Assembly: GCF_040412425.1 (NCBI RefSeq)
Contig: NC_089743.1
Coordinates: forward strand, 83,903,971 to 83,967,970
Length of the DNA: 64,000 bases
Source of the DNA: Macrobrachium rosenbergii
Lineage: Eukaryota; Arthropoda; Malacostraca; Decapoda; Palaemonidae
Direction of reading: 5' to 3'
Below are positions 13,101 to 26,373 of the stretch, piece by piece. Within the stretch, counting starts at the first letter, position 1. Each line of letters begins with the position of its first letter. Below the pieces are notes generated by a model. The model worked only from the letters and a program-made list of their open reading frames with translations. It was not told the DNA's origin and searched no databases. The position numbers and the translations under genes were made by a program.

Positions 13101-14181
13101 CGAGGTATGGCTTGCAAATAAAAGTTTACTGTCGAAATACTTTCTTGGGACTGTCATGATTGACTTTTGAAAAGAGGAATCACTTAGCTTGCAAGGAAGC
13201 CTATTTACATTTAAGCATTTGTTGAATAAAATGGAAGTTATGCCGACATTCCAAGGGTTCCACCACACCCAACCCCCCGTCACAAATAAAAAAAAAAAAA
13301 AAAATCTTAATAATCTCTATTTTCGACCAATATCTGAAGACTCGTTTTCCAGTTTCAAAGGCAAGAATGGACTTCGAAATGCTTTTTGTGATTTTAATAT
13401 TGGTGTTTTATTTATTGCATTCTGGGTTTGCATTCCTTTTATTATATGTCGGAGATATTGTTATTGTCCTATTGTTGGACTCAGAAAATTTATATTTTCT
13501 TTTTTCAAAATATCTGAATGGCAAGTTCCAACTGTCTGACCACATAAATTTGTCGTTTTCACAAATCAATACCACCCCTATACCATCTGAACTTTTATTT
13601 ATACACTAATGAGCTGCGTAGTTTCTACAAACTTTGTTGTAGACAGTTACTCACTTTTTCCACAACAGTAATTAGCAATAAATATAATCTGTTTATTATG
13701 AAACTTATTCATGCTTTATAATGCATATTTTAGTGATCACATATATTAGGATATTTCGCATATAAAGCCTACTTCTGTGACCACCATTACTTTTATATGA
13801 TTTTGTTAGCTTTAAGATAAATGTCTTTAAATTCTAGAATAATGTACGTTTATGCTGAATCATGGTCCTTTGATGTGATCATTCTGTATTGGTATGATCA
13901 TATGTGATCATATCATATTTTACTGTGTCAGATTTAAGTAACATTATTCGAGAGAACAAACACCTAAAAATCTGGATCCTGACGTAACTGAAAAGTACTG
14001 TGCACCATCTTCGAAATTAAAATACATTTCAGCTAACAAAACATATAGCAAACTAAATCAAACATGCTGATAACCTCGAGTATGATTTCTTGACATATTG
14101 CCAATGATTTATTGTAATTCTAGTTTAATACAGTATATTTACATAGCAGAAACAACAGCAAATAACAACACTAATATCAAC
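13101..14181. other. Unassigned intergenic sequence
   Basis: ORFs at 13189-13609 are hydrophobic but short, overlap each other in different frames and begin in an A-homopolymer. I see no gene. Confidence 0.5.
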
Positions 14182-14553
14182 AAGTGAAAAATGCGCCGAG
14201 GTTTTTTCGGCGCAATCGAGTTTTCTGTGCATCGTATCATCAAGGCCACCGAAAACAGATCTACTTTCGGTGGTCTCAGTATAATGCTGTATGAGCAGCA
14301 GCCCATGAAACTTTAACCACGGCCCGGTGGTGGCCTGTCCTATATCGTTGCCAGAAGCACAATTAGGGTTAACTTTAACCTTAAATAAAATAAAAGCTAC
14401 TGAGGCTAGAGGGCTGCAATTTGGTATGTTTGATAACTGGATGGTGGATGATGAACATACCAATTTGCAGCCCTCTAGCCTCAGCAGTTTTTAAGATCTG
14501 GGGGCGGACAGAAAAAGTGCGGGCAGAAAACTTTCTTTTACAGAAAACTAAAA
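14182..14553 (+). repeat. Family B hairpin-rich repeat, copy 3 (best preserved)
   Basis: Three stems are visible. They are GCGCCGA/TCGGCGC at the 5' end, CCACCGAAA/TTTCGGTGG near 14251-14273, and a 31-bp stem with one mismatch formed by 14400-14430 and 14454-14484 around a 23-nt loop. The 3' end is tttacagaaaactaaaa. No ORF is shared by the copies, so this is a non-coding element of unknown class. Confidence 0.87.
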
Positions 14554-14798
14554 TAATAATTTTATTATCAATCAGAATATTAGCGTCTTCCTTACTACCA
14601 CACAGCAGAAAAAGTTTTGTATCTTAATGAACAGCACTTACTAAACTCGCATGAATACCTCAGGTACTGTCAACACTTTGCAATAGAGGACTGGCCAAGG
14701 GACCGTCTGGAGACGACCAGGTGACATTTACAGGTGAAAATACATTACAGACTAAATCCGAACGTTATGCGAGTTAAATAAATAATCGGCAGAAATGA

Positions 14799-14806
14799 CA
14801 CACACA

Positions 14807-14901
<95 letters not shown>

Positions 14902-14912
14902 ATATATATATC
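14799..14912. repeat. (CA)n(TA)n compound microsatellite
   Basis: A CA run of about 40 bp is followed by a TA run of about 70 bp and a short GT tract. Confidence 0.95.
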
Positions 14913-15276
14913 TTATATGTAAGCTACTTTCTGTAAGGGGAAAAAGCCTAACGTTAAAACAATGTAAATAGCATTTATAATTGTATGTATATACATATAT
15001 ATGTATATAAATGTGTATGTCTAAATTTGTGTATGCATGATAAACAATATTACAGACTTGTTTTCACATCAAAATATGATAACCGTTCATGTGCGGTTTG
15101 TGCTGAAAGTCATTTCTCAAATCCTTTTCAAAACAATGCAACCTTAGGAAAAAAATGGACGGTTGTCAATAGCAATAAATTGCATAAGCTGTACAGTACA
15201 GTCCACAAAGCCAATATAAAGTTGTATCAGATAACACACCTTTCATTGGTGCAGTTTAAATGAGTCATCCAAAACC

Positions 15277-15279
<3 letters not shown>

Positions 15280-15338
<59 letters not shown>

Positions 15339-15925
15339 TACCGATAGTGAAGCAAAAGAACACATGCGACAAGAAAATACGTCTTCTTATACGGCATGAC
15401 TCATAATGACGTCATCAAATACCCAACCATCTTCCGCGTGAATGATCAAATATCAAGAGCAATAAACCTTCAATAACAAAGCGCATGCTTAACACGAAAC
15501 AAGCATAAATTTCAAACCATAGGCTCAGTTATCTTCGTAGTTCACAAACGTATTTAAATTATGCTATCCCTGAAGGGCTACGGACGAGCGAAGAAGGGGT
15601 AAAGGGAAGGTAACGTCGGAAAGGCCTCCTTAAATGCATAATTAACAAAAATTCGTCTAGACAGCATCAACACGAAAGAACGTGACTGTTGTTGAAAATA
15701 CTCTCGCTTTCTCTTAAGGTCAACAGGGAAACGCAAACATTTTAAGAGTACCTTAATAAAGGAGTAAATATACTATAAAAAATGTGATTTCAGATACTTG
15801 TAGTCATACAACCTTTGTTCCTCCCTATTTACTTAGCATTGGAACTTTGCTTTCTGTGTTCCAAGTGGTTTATGATCTAGCCCTGCTTAACTCCAGTACT
15901 GAAACTTGCGCCACAACACACTCCT

Positions 15926-15930
<5 letters not shown>
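15280..15930 (+). repeat. Tandem duplication unit 1, starting at a (GA)n array
   Basis: The unit consists of (GA)28 plus about 595 bp. It aligns with 15931-16727 from end to end: aacacatgcgacaagaaaat, taacaaaaattcgtctagac, aacagggaaacgcaaac and the closing ctgaaacttgcgccacaaca. It holds a perfectly shared block with TGACTCA (15397-15403) and TGACGTCA (15407-15414). No protein is encoded that I can recognise. Confidence 0.9.
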
Positions 15931-15976
<46 letters not shown>

Positions 15977-16726
15977 ACTGACACACTACCGACCATGAAG
16001 CAAAGCAACACATGCGACAAGAAAATACGTCTTTGTATCAAGCATGACTCATAATGACGTCATCTTACACATACCACTGACATCGTGTGGATGATCAAAT
16101 ATTAAGCTCTATACACCTTCAACAACAACGCGCGTGCTTAAGACGACACAAGCATAACATTACTGTAGACACTTAAGCTTGTGAAGAGTAACTTAATTAG
16201 ACTACTGCGTAATTCACTAATGCATTTAAAAATAATAATGAACTTGATTCACTAATGTATTCAAAACAATGATTTCCTTGAAGGTCTTAGGACGAACGAA
16301 GGTGTAAAAGGAGCGTAACGCATAGGAACCTTCTCGAATGCTTACTTAACAAAAATCCGTCTAGACAACATCAGCACGATAAAGTAAGTGACTGTTACTG
16401 AAAATACTTTCGATTTACGAAAGAATGTGACTGTTACCGAAAATACTTTCGATTTACGAAAGACTGTACTGATACCTAAAATACTTTCGACTAACGAAAA
16501 AATGTTTGTGACTGTTACTGAAAATACTCTCGGTTTCTCTTAAGGCCAACAGGGAAACGCAAACTTTTATGAGTGCTTTAATAAAAGGGGGGCCTAACGC
16601 GTACTGAAATATTACTGCAAATATTTAATAAAGAATGTGGCTTAAAATACCTGTATTAAATACCTTTCTTCCCTCCTTCCTACCTACCTACCTACTTTGC
16701 CACTGAAACTTCTGAAACAACATACT

Positions 16727-16727
<1 letters not shown>
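15931..16727 (+). repeat. Tandem duplication unit 2, with internal 39-bp expansion
   Basis: Second copy of 15280-15930, again opening with a (GA)n run (15931-15974). It is longer because a 39-bp unit (gtgactgttactgaaaatac...tttacgaaagaat) is repeated about four times, starting at 16388, 16427, 16466 and 16508. The TGACTCATAATGACGTCA block recurs at 16045-16062. A third (GA)n run follows at 16728-16791. Confidence 0.9.

Positions 16728-16791
<64 letters not shown>
16728..16791. repeat. (GA)n microsatellite
   Basis: An uninterrupted GA run of about 64 bp between the tandem duplication and a family C repeat. Confidence 0.95.
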
Positions 16792-16793
<2 letters not shown>

Positions 16794-16794
16794 G

Positions 16795-17099
16795 AACTGA
16801 ATATAGAATTTAGGCCAAAGGCCAGTCACTGTCCCGGGACGTATGAGGTCATTCAGCGCTGAAACGGAAACTGACAGTAAAAGCTTTGAAAAGGTATAAC
16901 AGGAGGAAAACCTCGCAGTTGCACCATGAATCAATTGTTAGGAGAGGGTGGAAAGTAAGATGGAAGAACGAGATTACGAAAGGAGGTACAGTAAAATGAG
17001 TGAAAGAGGTTGCAGCTAGGTGCCAAAGGCACGCTGCAAAGAACCTTAAGTAATGCCTACACTGTACCGCATGAGGTGCAGTGACGGCACTACCCCGCC

Positions 17100-17100
<1 letters not shown>
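16795..17100 (+). repeat. Family C SINE-like repeat, copy 2
   Basis: Head gaatttaggccaaaggccag and tatgaggtcattcagcgctg, then aattgttaggagagggtgga, then the tail cgctgcaaagaaccttaagt and ctgtaccgcatgaggtgcag. Flanked on both sides by (GA)n arrays. Confidence 0.9.
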
Positions 17101-17102
<2 letters not shown>

Positions 17103-17156
<54 letters not shown>

Positions 17157-17450
17157 AGACCTTTCTCATGTAAAACGCTGTGAAGGTCGACGGGACATAT
17201 AACCGAGTGCCGTGACCTAACCTAACTCTCAAGGGCCTTTAAAAACAAAGAAAATGTCGAGAAAGAACCCTAAAGAAACTGAGATGACGAAACTCACAGA
17301 AGTCGGGAAAACAAAATAAGGCAGAGAATTCCATGGTAACTCCTTCGGAGTCTTGGCACAACAAATTTGGAAGAAGATGGATTGACAGGTGCTACGCATA
17401 CGCTCGAAAGTTGAAGGATCTCTTTTACTAAGGTCGATTAAACAACCAAA

Positions 17451-17528
<78 letters not shown>
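17103..17528. repeat. Two (GA)n microsatellites
   Basis: GA runs lie at 17103-17155 and 17453-17528 (about 75 bp). The spacer between them carries no gene that I can see. Confidence 0.95.
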
Positions 17529-17531
<3 letters not shown>

Positions 17532-17787
17532 CTTTAAGGAGGAGAGAAATAGCAGCTAAAGTAACGGGAGGTAATCCGGAGGAATTTCTTCTGAATTAGT
17601 AATACCACGAAGGAATAAATGAGCTTAAATGACAAGTATTACAAGCCTTAGAAGAACTGGGAAGTAATAATTTAAAGCCTTCGTCTAAATTACAAGGTAT
17701 TTTCAACACAGCTTTCCAAATACCTTGAAATGGATACAAAATGCTGGTGCTATTCGAATATCCAGCACCACGCGTGGAATGTTATAT

Positions 17788-19193
<1,406 letters not shown>

Positions 19194-19210
19194 TAATAAT
19201 AATAATAATA

Positions 19211-19252
<42 letters not shown>
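19194..19252. repeat. (AAT)n/(ATT)n inverted microsatellite
   Basis: A short AAT run is followed directly by a longer ATT run, so the tract is self-complementary. Confidence 0.93.
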
Positions 19253-19253
<1 letters not shown>

Positions 19254-19771
19254 CATGCCACTGCAAACCATTATTTTGGTAATCAAACTTCCACAGAATT
19301 GAGATCACTCAAGCAACACGAAGAAAATGAGGCTATACAATAGAATTATCAGTGAATACTTATGAAAATAAATGAATATATAAGTAAAAAATCTCCGTCA
19401 AGGTCACTCAAATACATAACAAGCTATTAAGCCATGGAAGCACAGAAAATCCGCCAGCATGGAAGGATATTTCCAGGGTCGTAGTCATCCATTAGGTGAC
19501 CTATATATTATCAAACTCTTTGCAATAGGCCCAAGGTGGAGATGATTTCTGTGGCGACAATTCATCGACTCAGTGCGAATTTCTCCCCAAGAAGGTTGTA
19601 TATTGAAAATATCTCCTAAATTTCATCTGCTCTGGCAAAATTTTTCCAGACACCAATGAAATGTAACCTCCTTCCCACTTCGTGGTTGAGGCAATATTAA
19701 CAAAAAAGTAAGCGGGTTTAGGAGGATGGGAAGGAGTCCATATAACATATGCATACATAATACATATATGT

Positions 19772-19810
<39 letters not shown>

Positions 19811-20010
19811 ATCTTCAAGGCTATATATCTTCAGAAAAATGATGAAAATCCTTACTACAAATTTCATCATCAATCCCACTTCCTGTTCTCCCTAATTCTC
19901 CATTTCACCTCACTTACAAAAGCTTGTTCAGTGCTTCCTTCAGAGTCAGAACCATCCTTTCTACTCTAATCCTATCTTTTTGGGCAGTTTAGCTCCTGAC
20001 GTATCAATTT

Positions 20011-20013
<3 letters not shown>
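19253..20013. other. Unassigned intergenic sequence
   Basis: It contains a (CA)n(TA)n microsatellite at about 19772-19810. No gene is seen. Confidence 0.5.

Positions 20014-20072
<59 letters not shown>
20014..20072. repeat. (TA)n microsatellite
   Basis: An uninterrupted TA run of about 58 bp. Confidence 0.95.
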
Positions 20073-20073
<1 letters not shown>

Positions 20074-20314
20074 ACTACCTGTTCCAAATCCAAATACGTC
20101 AATTATAACTTGGGGCCGGTCAATTATCAAGGAAAATAGTTAAGAAAATAATACTGTTGAGGTTGACAATCATGAAAAGGATGAATGCAAAGAAACTATT
20201 ACAACGTCCAATTTTGTCCTTGTTACAACACAGTAAGTATAAAGTTTGAGTTAAAGAATACAAAGGGCAATGAAATATATTAATGAACCTGAATTACAGA
20301 GCTGTTATATACTG

Positions 20315-20345
<31 letters not shown>

Positions 20346-20784
20346 GTATAATTCACTGCATTTGATTTTTTATTCGTCTAACCCATCAAACTAGAGGAAT
20401 TAAGAACAATCGCTCATGCAAATGGAAAATCAATGATAAGAAAGTCATGTAAGGAACTGTAAAACTCAATTACTGTTAAGGCTCCAGTTGTTACAGGCAG
20501 TTTTACTGCTTGCAACAACTTTAATACTAGGTTTGTGATAGATTATATCAAATTTCGTTTTAAGTCAGTCACTAGGGCACTTAGGCTAATAAGCACTTAA
20601 GGCTGTGAAAAATGGAGTCAGAGTGGTTGGGCAGCCCGATAAAGAGATCCAAAAAATAAAAGAGATACAGCACAAGGATCTACATATGAAACTGAGAGAA
20701 AACCCGTTACAGTAATAAGTAATTAGAAAGGTTTGGTAGCAAGAATAAAAGAAGCGGGAATCTGGATAAAATTAGTAGCCGGGG

Positions 20785-20870
20785 GCCGATGGAACACACT
20801 GCTAACACCTTTAAAAATGCCTTCAGTGCACCACGTGAGTGCACTAATCCCCCCCTAAGGACCTGGTGTT
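20785..20870 (+). repeat. Family C tail fragment
   Basis: The segment aacacctttaaaaatgcctt, cagtgcaccacgtgagtgca resembles the tail of family C (compare the ctgtaccgcatgaggtgcag region near 17060-17095). No head is present. Confidence 0.5.
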
Positions 20871-22466
20871 ACTTTCCTCCTACCGATGTGGAATATACAC
20901 TTGTTTACTCTTTCCAAGATAGACTTAGGCCTATAACTGGAACAACACTTGTTAACCACTGAAAAATGATCATGATTTAATAACCTTTCGTGCCTAAAAG
21001 AAAAAAATCTTTTTACGTCTCGTTATAGATTTTCTCTGCCAAGTGAAAAGACATTATTCCGCATTTTTCGTATTATTTCAATTAGTTAATGACTCGAAAC
21101 ACACTCACGAAAACGTGAGACAATATAATTGCTAAGAGCGCTCAGCTATAAGAAACGACCATTGATCGTAAAATGAGACCACCTGCCACTTTGATCAGCG
21201 GGGTGGGGTCTTTAATTCAGAAATAAGTATACGATAAGGAATGTTATGCTATACAAGCGAGAAAACATATATGTCTTAAAAACCTAGGTTTGCAGTTCGT
21301 GTAATATAAAAGTACGTTCCAACGTCTGGCGACTACTGGCAACTACCCAGACACCGGTAAAACAGTTGCATGCAACAAAACGTAAACAATCCTTAATACA
21401 ACCTGGAAAGACGACTTCCACCAACTACCTAATGCCAAGCACACTGCAGATCTCACCTCGCAAATGTGTAATTGGAAACAACGCCCATAAAATAATCCAA
21501 CTGGGTTAATATGAGAGCACTTCACTGGCGTTTGACACCTGAGAATGGCTCATAGCCACTGACAACGTGAACCGCCTTCCTTCCCCGACCTTTTGCTTTT
21601 CCGTACTTCCTGGACTCGTACTATCACTGTAACATATGGCATTTATTGTCACAAATTCAGTAATGCTCACGTTTCCCCCGAGAAAAACATTTCTTAACCA
21701 AGTTATTTGACTGATACACTACCGACAATTAAGGAAATAATGCAGCTTAAGCATGAGAAGTCAAGAGGTATTTATTCAGCCAGATTGCAATGTGATACGC
21801 ATTGTAAATTCAATAGTAACTTCAGCATGGTCTTCAAAAGCCACAGACCTTCATTGCTACTCGGTGTCGTGTCAAGCATGGTATCATAACAGAAGCTTTG
21901 GAACCACTAGCTACTGCTAATAACTTCATTGTTGGCAACTTTGCTGTCTCTACATTCTAAATAAGAAAGTAAAAAGTGCCGTAATAGATTAAGGAAAACT
22001 AATGGGGCCTGGGGATGGGAATGGTAGGAGAGTTGCACCGGAAAGGTTTCAGCGATCAGTAACAGGGTTGCCGATGACCGTCGCTTACAAACCCTGTAAA
22101 AGTAAAAATCCACGTGAAATCTAATCGATGACGAATATTTTCTGTTACTGTAAAAACAAATCCTCAAATATGCGTTTCTTGTAATAGTTCTTCCAACAAA
22201 ATTGATTTGCAGAACCGTTAGCCGGCTTCAGTTGCATTGTTTCTTTTGTAAAAATGAACATTCTCGATCAGCTGATGCATCAAAGAAAACGGTATTAAGC
22301 TGTGCGTGGATGGATGATAACTAACGGAAGATTATATGAAATATAGAATTGCTAAGCATCGCAAAATTTCTGCAGTTTAACTTATACATAAGTACGACAC
22401 AAATATTTCCATAGTAACCCTTAATACAAAATAATTTCAATATATATTTCGCAACATTGTCTCTAT
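20871..22466. other. Unassigned sequence upstream of the tRNA gene
   Basis: It is free of long microsatellites, unlike the preceding 20 kb. Short ORFs (60-86 codons) have no recognisable features. Confidence 0.5.
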
Positions 22467-22583
22467 GTCAGGATGGCCGAGTGGTCTAAGGCGCCAGACT
22501 CAAGGTATACTTCCCTTCCGATAGAAGGGCTATGGGCATTCTGGTCCTCTCTGAGGGCGTGGGTTCGAATCCCACTCCTGACA
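22467..22583 (+). tRNA. tRNA-Leu (CAA) with a 34-nt intron
   Basis: This gene decodes UUG leucine codons. The acceptor stem is GTCAGGA (22467-22473) with TCCTGAC (22576-22582), followed by discriminator A at 22583. The D-arm and A box include TGGCCGAGTGG. The anticodon stem is CCAGA (22494-22498) with TCTGG (22540-22544), and the anticodon CAA is at 22501-22503. The intron, 22505-22538, starts after the base following the anticodon, which is the canonical position. A long class II variable arm (CCTC-TCT-GAGG) follows. The T-arm GTGGG-TTCGAAT-CCCAC contains the B box. A TTTT polymerase III terminator starts 5 bases after the gene. CCA is not encoded, as expected in eukaryotes. Intron-bearing Leu-CAA genes are normal in animals. 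No base looks broken. Confidence 0.97.
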
Positions 22584-24809
22584 ATGATTTTACTTTGCAA
22601 TTATGCTCATTCCTGGATTGCATTCGATGAGTAAACGGTTCCTTAAGCGTTTCATTTGAATGAAACCGTATGGTACCACTCTAACGATGCGTCCTGTACA
22701 TACACAGGTGATGATTACTTCATCTGCTATACAGGCTTTGATAAAACTCAAACAAGGAAATAAACTCTACGACTATAACGTCAAAGAAATAACAAGGGAA
22801 AAGGAAACTAAGAAAATTTGCTTAGTGACTGTTAAGTGTGCCGTGAAAATAGATCCATGTAACAGTGGTTTTCGACAAAAGTGAGGATAACTCTTCACTT
22901 GGCGAGAAAAGTATAGGCCTACTGACTGATTCCTAGAATATACTGGCGTTTTACAGAAATTTCTCTTGATAAGAAAAGACACATTCATAAAACACAAACG
23001 CAATAGTTACACGAACGTTTCATTACATCTCTTCATGAAAAACCTTAAATACAGAACCCGGTAAAAAGAAAATATTTCTGACAAAAAATGGCAGTACTCT
23101 TGACTTTTGAAAATGTCTATGCTCATAACTATTAAAAGACTTTTAAGCTGTTACGACCATCTTTTTAGAGGTTTCATATACAAGGCTGCACTTGAAACAA
23201 CTTCCTCTCCAAATATCCTTGTAAGATAAGTCACTATTATCAATCCAACATTTATGTACGTTAATTCCCTAAGACTGGGTATTTATCCATCAAATACCCC
23301 ACAACTAATAGACCCAAATATTAACTAAAAATTAATAAATAAATAAGCGTAAAAATTGCAAATCTTGCTCTTTTCTGAATAATAGGGAAATTTGACTAAG
23401 GAATCAGCCCTTTCATTGTCCAAATGACATAGCAACCAACAAAAGCAAACTTCACCAGCTTTTTTTTTTTTTTTATCCTGACGAGCAACAGTTTTGAGTT
23501 TTCGATCGTTAGTTGATATTTAAGGTTGAAAATCCTTAAAGCTTGCAATAGATACATTGCAAGCCTCAGGGAACTACTAAAAATCTTTATATAGCAGACT
23601 AATATTTACTAAGATTTCACTGCGTTTCGGACCGACGACGTTCCAAATCTTGGCTAGTAATCCCGAATCCGGTGTCATTAGCATGTGGAGATTCTTAGAC
23701 CATGGATACGACATCATTGTACAGTTTATGTTATTTGCAGTAAAGTCAACTTATCAATGCATTTACTTTATATAGATAGATTCTGTAACGTACTCATATT
23801 AGATGAATTATAAATTTTTGTTTCTTATTGTTATCAGTAGCTAAGAATTAAACGGAAGGCACTGAACGTTTACGGCAGTGATCAAATTTGGCAATCTTAA
23901 ATGTTTTGTTACTTAAAAAACAACAACGTACCGATAAAATATTGTACGGCAGTTACTTGTGTTACCTTAGACTGAGAAGGTCACGTGCAGAGTTTTAATG
24001 TAAATCTGTAATTTTTGCGTGTGTCGTATAATTCTTCCCTTTAGTGCTTTGCACCACATTCTATCTTGAGTTTTTTTTATGATAGCCATAAGAAATAGGC
24101 AATTATTTCTGTTAGATAAGCGTTTGAGCTTTGAAGTTTTAGGAGTAAGAGGAACCTAGGGAAGATGTTATGAAAGCATATGCAGAGAGAGAGAGCATGA
24201 TTTATTTTTGAAAGCTCTTCTCATGCTGCTGACAATTCTTACGTATTTGCCCCGCCTTCTGCTATAGGGTCATTTTAGGTATGTTATTCACCGTCTAAGT
24301 AAAGAGGAAATATAGAAGAAACAAAGGTATACAAATTTTTCTTGTGGTAGGTCTAACACATCGACCAAGAAGGTATATATGTAAAATGCAGCCCGATGCG
24401 ACTCTTCTCAATAGCTATTGTGGTTTGGATTCCCTTAACGTATCCCCTTCAACTCCAATGATAAGTTGCTCTTTATGACACTGAATTCACAATACTCTGT
24501 CTCATCAGGAGTCTGTCCCCAACTCCGAAATACGTGTTTTTCTGTCACAAAATCTGTGTGTGAGAAGCTTACACGATGTTCTTAGAAAGATATGAAGCTA
24601 TGTTCGTTTTTCCATTGTTTCGTTTATTTAATTTCAGAGCTATGTAACTTTTTCGTATGTGAAATATCTGAAACTGTTCTGTCTTGATTGTTGTAAGCCG
24701 AAATCAGTCCCTCTTGTACGCTTTTAAAATATTAGAAGGTATGCACGAAAATATGTGGATCCGCTCAGTGTCTACCTGAGAATGGGTGGCCCGTAGAGAA
24801 AAAAACATT
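22584..24809. other. Unassigned sequence
   Basis: No supportable gene. A perfect 9-bp hairpin (GCTTGCAAT/ATTGCAAGC) occurs near 23540-23565, and a T-tract at 23460-23474. Confidence 0.5.
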
Positions 24810-25190
24810 GCAACTGTCACTATCACTACGTAGCTTCACTTTTCTTACTCCTTTCCAGTTTTCTTATGCTACATATACGATGCTCAAATTCACATTATCA
24901 GGTTCTGTCCTTTTTCTTTCAGTCACATTTGCACGTCACTTCCATAAAGGAGAATTGTTCAAAACTCCCTTCTCACATTTCCCACCTCGGTTTCCATAGA
25001 CACTTCTATTCTGTGACTCGCCTTTTCTCTTATCCTAAAATCACCTGTTATATTTTCTTTCGGATACTTGTACGAGTTAACCCTTCTGTTCTTTCACCAT
25101 CCATACCGACATTTATTGTTCCATCGTCCTGGTTTTCATTGCCCCTCATAACCTTCTTAAAACTTAAAACGGATCCATTGGTTTTAAAAT
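24810..25190 (-). pseudogene. RTE-like LINE remnant, C-terminal reverse-transcriptase region
   Basis: Translated on the minus strand in pieces, the segment yields ASHRIEVSMETEVGNVR and then TILLYGSDVQM followed by ENWKGVRKVKLR. Their order and residues correspond to the region downstream of the polymerase core in RTE/BovB-like and related LINE proteins. There the usual pattern is SHRxGE, then a short basic stretch, then LYG-SE-W. Stops and frame changes interrupt it. The 144-codon plus-strand ORF over the same bases is its antisense shadow. The exact clade is not certain. Confidence 0.55.
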
Positions 25191-25509
25191 TTCAGAACGC
25201 CCTAAACTATAAAACGTATAGAGTACAAATCAAATTTGGTTCTGATCCAAACCACATATGTGTACCTGGAAAGGAAGAAGCAAATAAGTTATCAAATTAA
25301 TTGCGTGGAATGACTTTTACCCCCAAAATATCAGTAGGCCTGTTTATCATATAGGCCTATATAACAGCACTGGGATTTTGCAAACTCAGAGAAAACGAAA
25401 AAAGTAACGAATGTTATAAGTCATTAGATCTATGAAAATATATCATGAAGAAGGGAGAGGGCCTTGCCCTTGTTATAAATTGGACGTAATTTCCGTACAC
25501 AAAACATTC

Positions 25510-25700
25510 GATGGTTGGTGGTTACCAGTCATTTTGTGACGATTGTTTGATACCTGTAACTGCGGGGCTTTTGCCGGCTCAATATCGCAGTCTAGACCTT
25601 AGCAATCGATTACCTCTCTGAGCCTCGTGGTGAGAATGGCAGGTACATCCTTGCCAAGAACCTTGGAGGTTATGTGTACGATTCCAGTGGAATTTTCAAA
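25510..25700 (+). pseudogene. LINE C-terminal zinc-knuckle fragment, copy 1
   Basis: The frame starting at 25525 reads QSFCDDCLIPVT and continues to YRSLDLSNRLPL. It is a diverged copy of the segment at 62160-62335, which retains C-x2-C-x8-H-x4-C. This pattern is typical of the far C-terminus of Jockey-like and related LINE ORF2 proteins. The DNA similarity continues past the frame (atggcaggtacatccttgcc against atggcaggtacacccttgtc). Confidence 0.6.
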
Positions 25701-26185
25701 TTAATTGCAAACCAGGTCTTCTGCAGAAGATTGAAGTACATTTTATTTTTAAGTTTCATTAGTAGCCATGAGTTTTTTTAAATCCTAAGCTTTTTGAAAA
25801 TTTAGTTTGGGGAACGAAATAACGATAAAAGCATCAGTTGACCGTTAAAGATGAGAGAGACAATCTCTCATAAATCTGATAAACTCAGTTCCATCTTAAG
25901 CCCGTGGAAGTGTTTCAGTATGGCGACTTAGTATCCCAGCAGTAAACTTATAGAGAACTAAGTACTTTTCCATCTAAGAATGACTGGAGAACTTTGAGTA
26001 TAGTAAATATGTTTTTCTTTTCATAACATAATTATTGAAGAAAAGTATAATAAGAAATGAAAGGATTTGACTACTGGGAGACTGTGGTATGTCATTCATT
26101 CGTCGTTCCGGTTGTGCCACCGATTCCAAGTCCGCCAGTGCCAATCAGGAATTCTGTATGCGCTTCATTTCGGGATTTCCTTTAG

Positions 26186-26220
26186 GGTTAACTACGAACT
26201 CGGCGAGAGAGCCGGCAATC
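26186..26220 (+). promoter_or_regulatory. AIG1: Possible 5' UTR segment and splice acceptor for exon 1a
   Basis: The run cgggatttcctttag ends at 26185 and resembles a 3' splice site. If it is used, exon 1a would begin at 26186 and carry 35 nt of leader. Its ATG context (gcaatcATGg, purine at -3, G at +4) is strong. If it is not used, transcription starts further upstream. No TATA-type promoter is convincing. Confidence 0.35.
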
Positions 26221-26373
26221 ATGGAGGTTCTCTTGTTTATCGTTCATTTTGGTGTGTTTTTTGGCTATACTTGTGGATTGTATTATGACGTTAAACCACC
26301 AAAGGGTTCAGAATATGAAGTGGCATACTGGGCATTTGGTGGGCGATTTAAGTACCTGACTTTCTTGGATATG
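26221..26373 (+). CDS. AIG1: AIG1/ADTRP-family protein, alternative N-terminal exon 1a
   Basis: Encodes 51 residues starting MEVLLFIVHF. A hydrophobic helix covers about residues 3-20 (TM1). A loop rich in Pro, Lys and Glu follows, and then the family block GGRFKYLTFLD at 40-50. Thr47 (codon 26359-26361) aligns with the threonine reported as catalytic in human AIG1 (Thr43), an enzyme of the membrane that hydrolyses fatty-acid esters of hydroxy fatty acids. The exon stops in phase 0 at ATG|GTGAGT, an excellent donor. The next compatible acceptor is exon 2 at 53323, 27 kb away. An in-frame upstream ATG at 26089 would add 44 non-conserved residues. I prefer 26221 because the family protein begins just before TM1. 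Exons 1b and 1c are alternatives to this exon. Function is by homology only. Confidence 0.85.

Noticed and set aside
13189..13609. Overlapping hydrophobic ORFs of 116 and 80 codons
   Set aside because: Two frames compete, the first starts near an A-homopolymer, and no conserved block is seen.
24866..25300. 144-codon plus-strand ORF
   Set aside because: Its minus strand reads as a broken LINE reverse-transcriptase tail in the right order, so the plus-strand ORF is most likely an antisense shadow.
26089..26220. In-frame N-terminal extension of exon 1a by 44 residues
   Set aside because: The extension is not membrane-like and the family begins just before helix 1. The ATG at 26221 has a strong context. 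An upstream start cannot be fully excluded.
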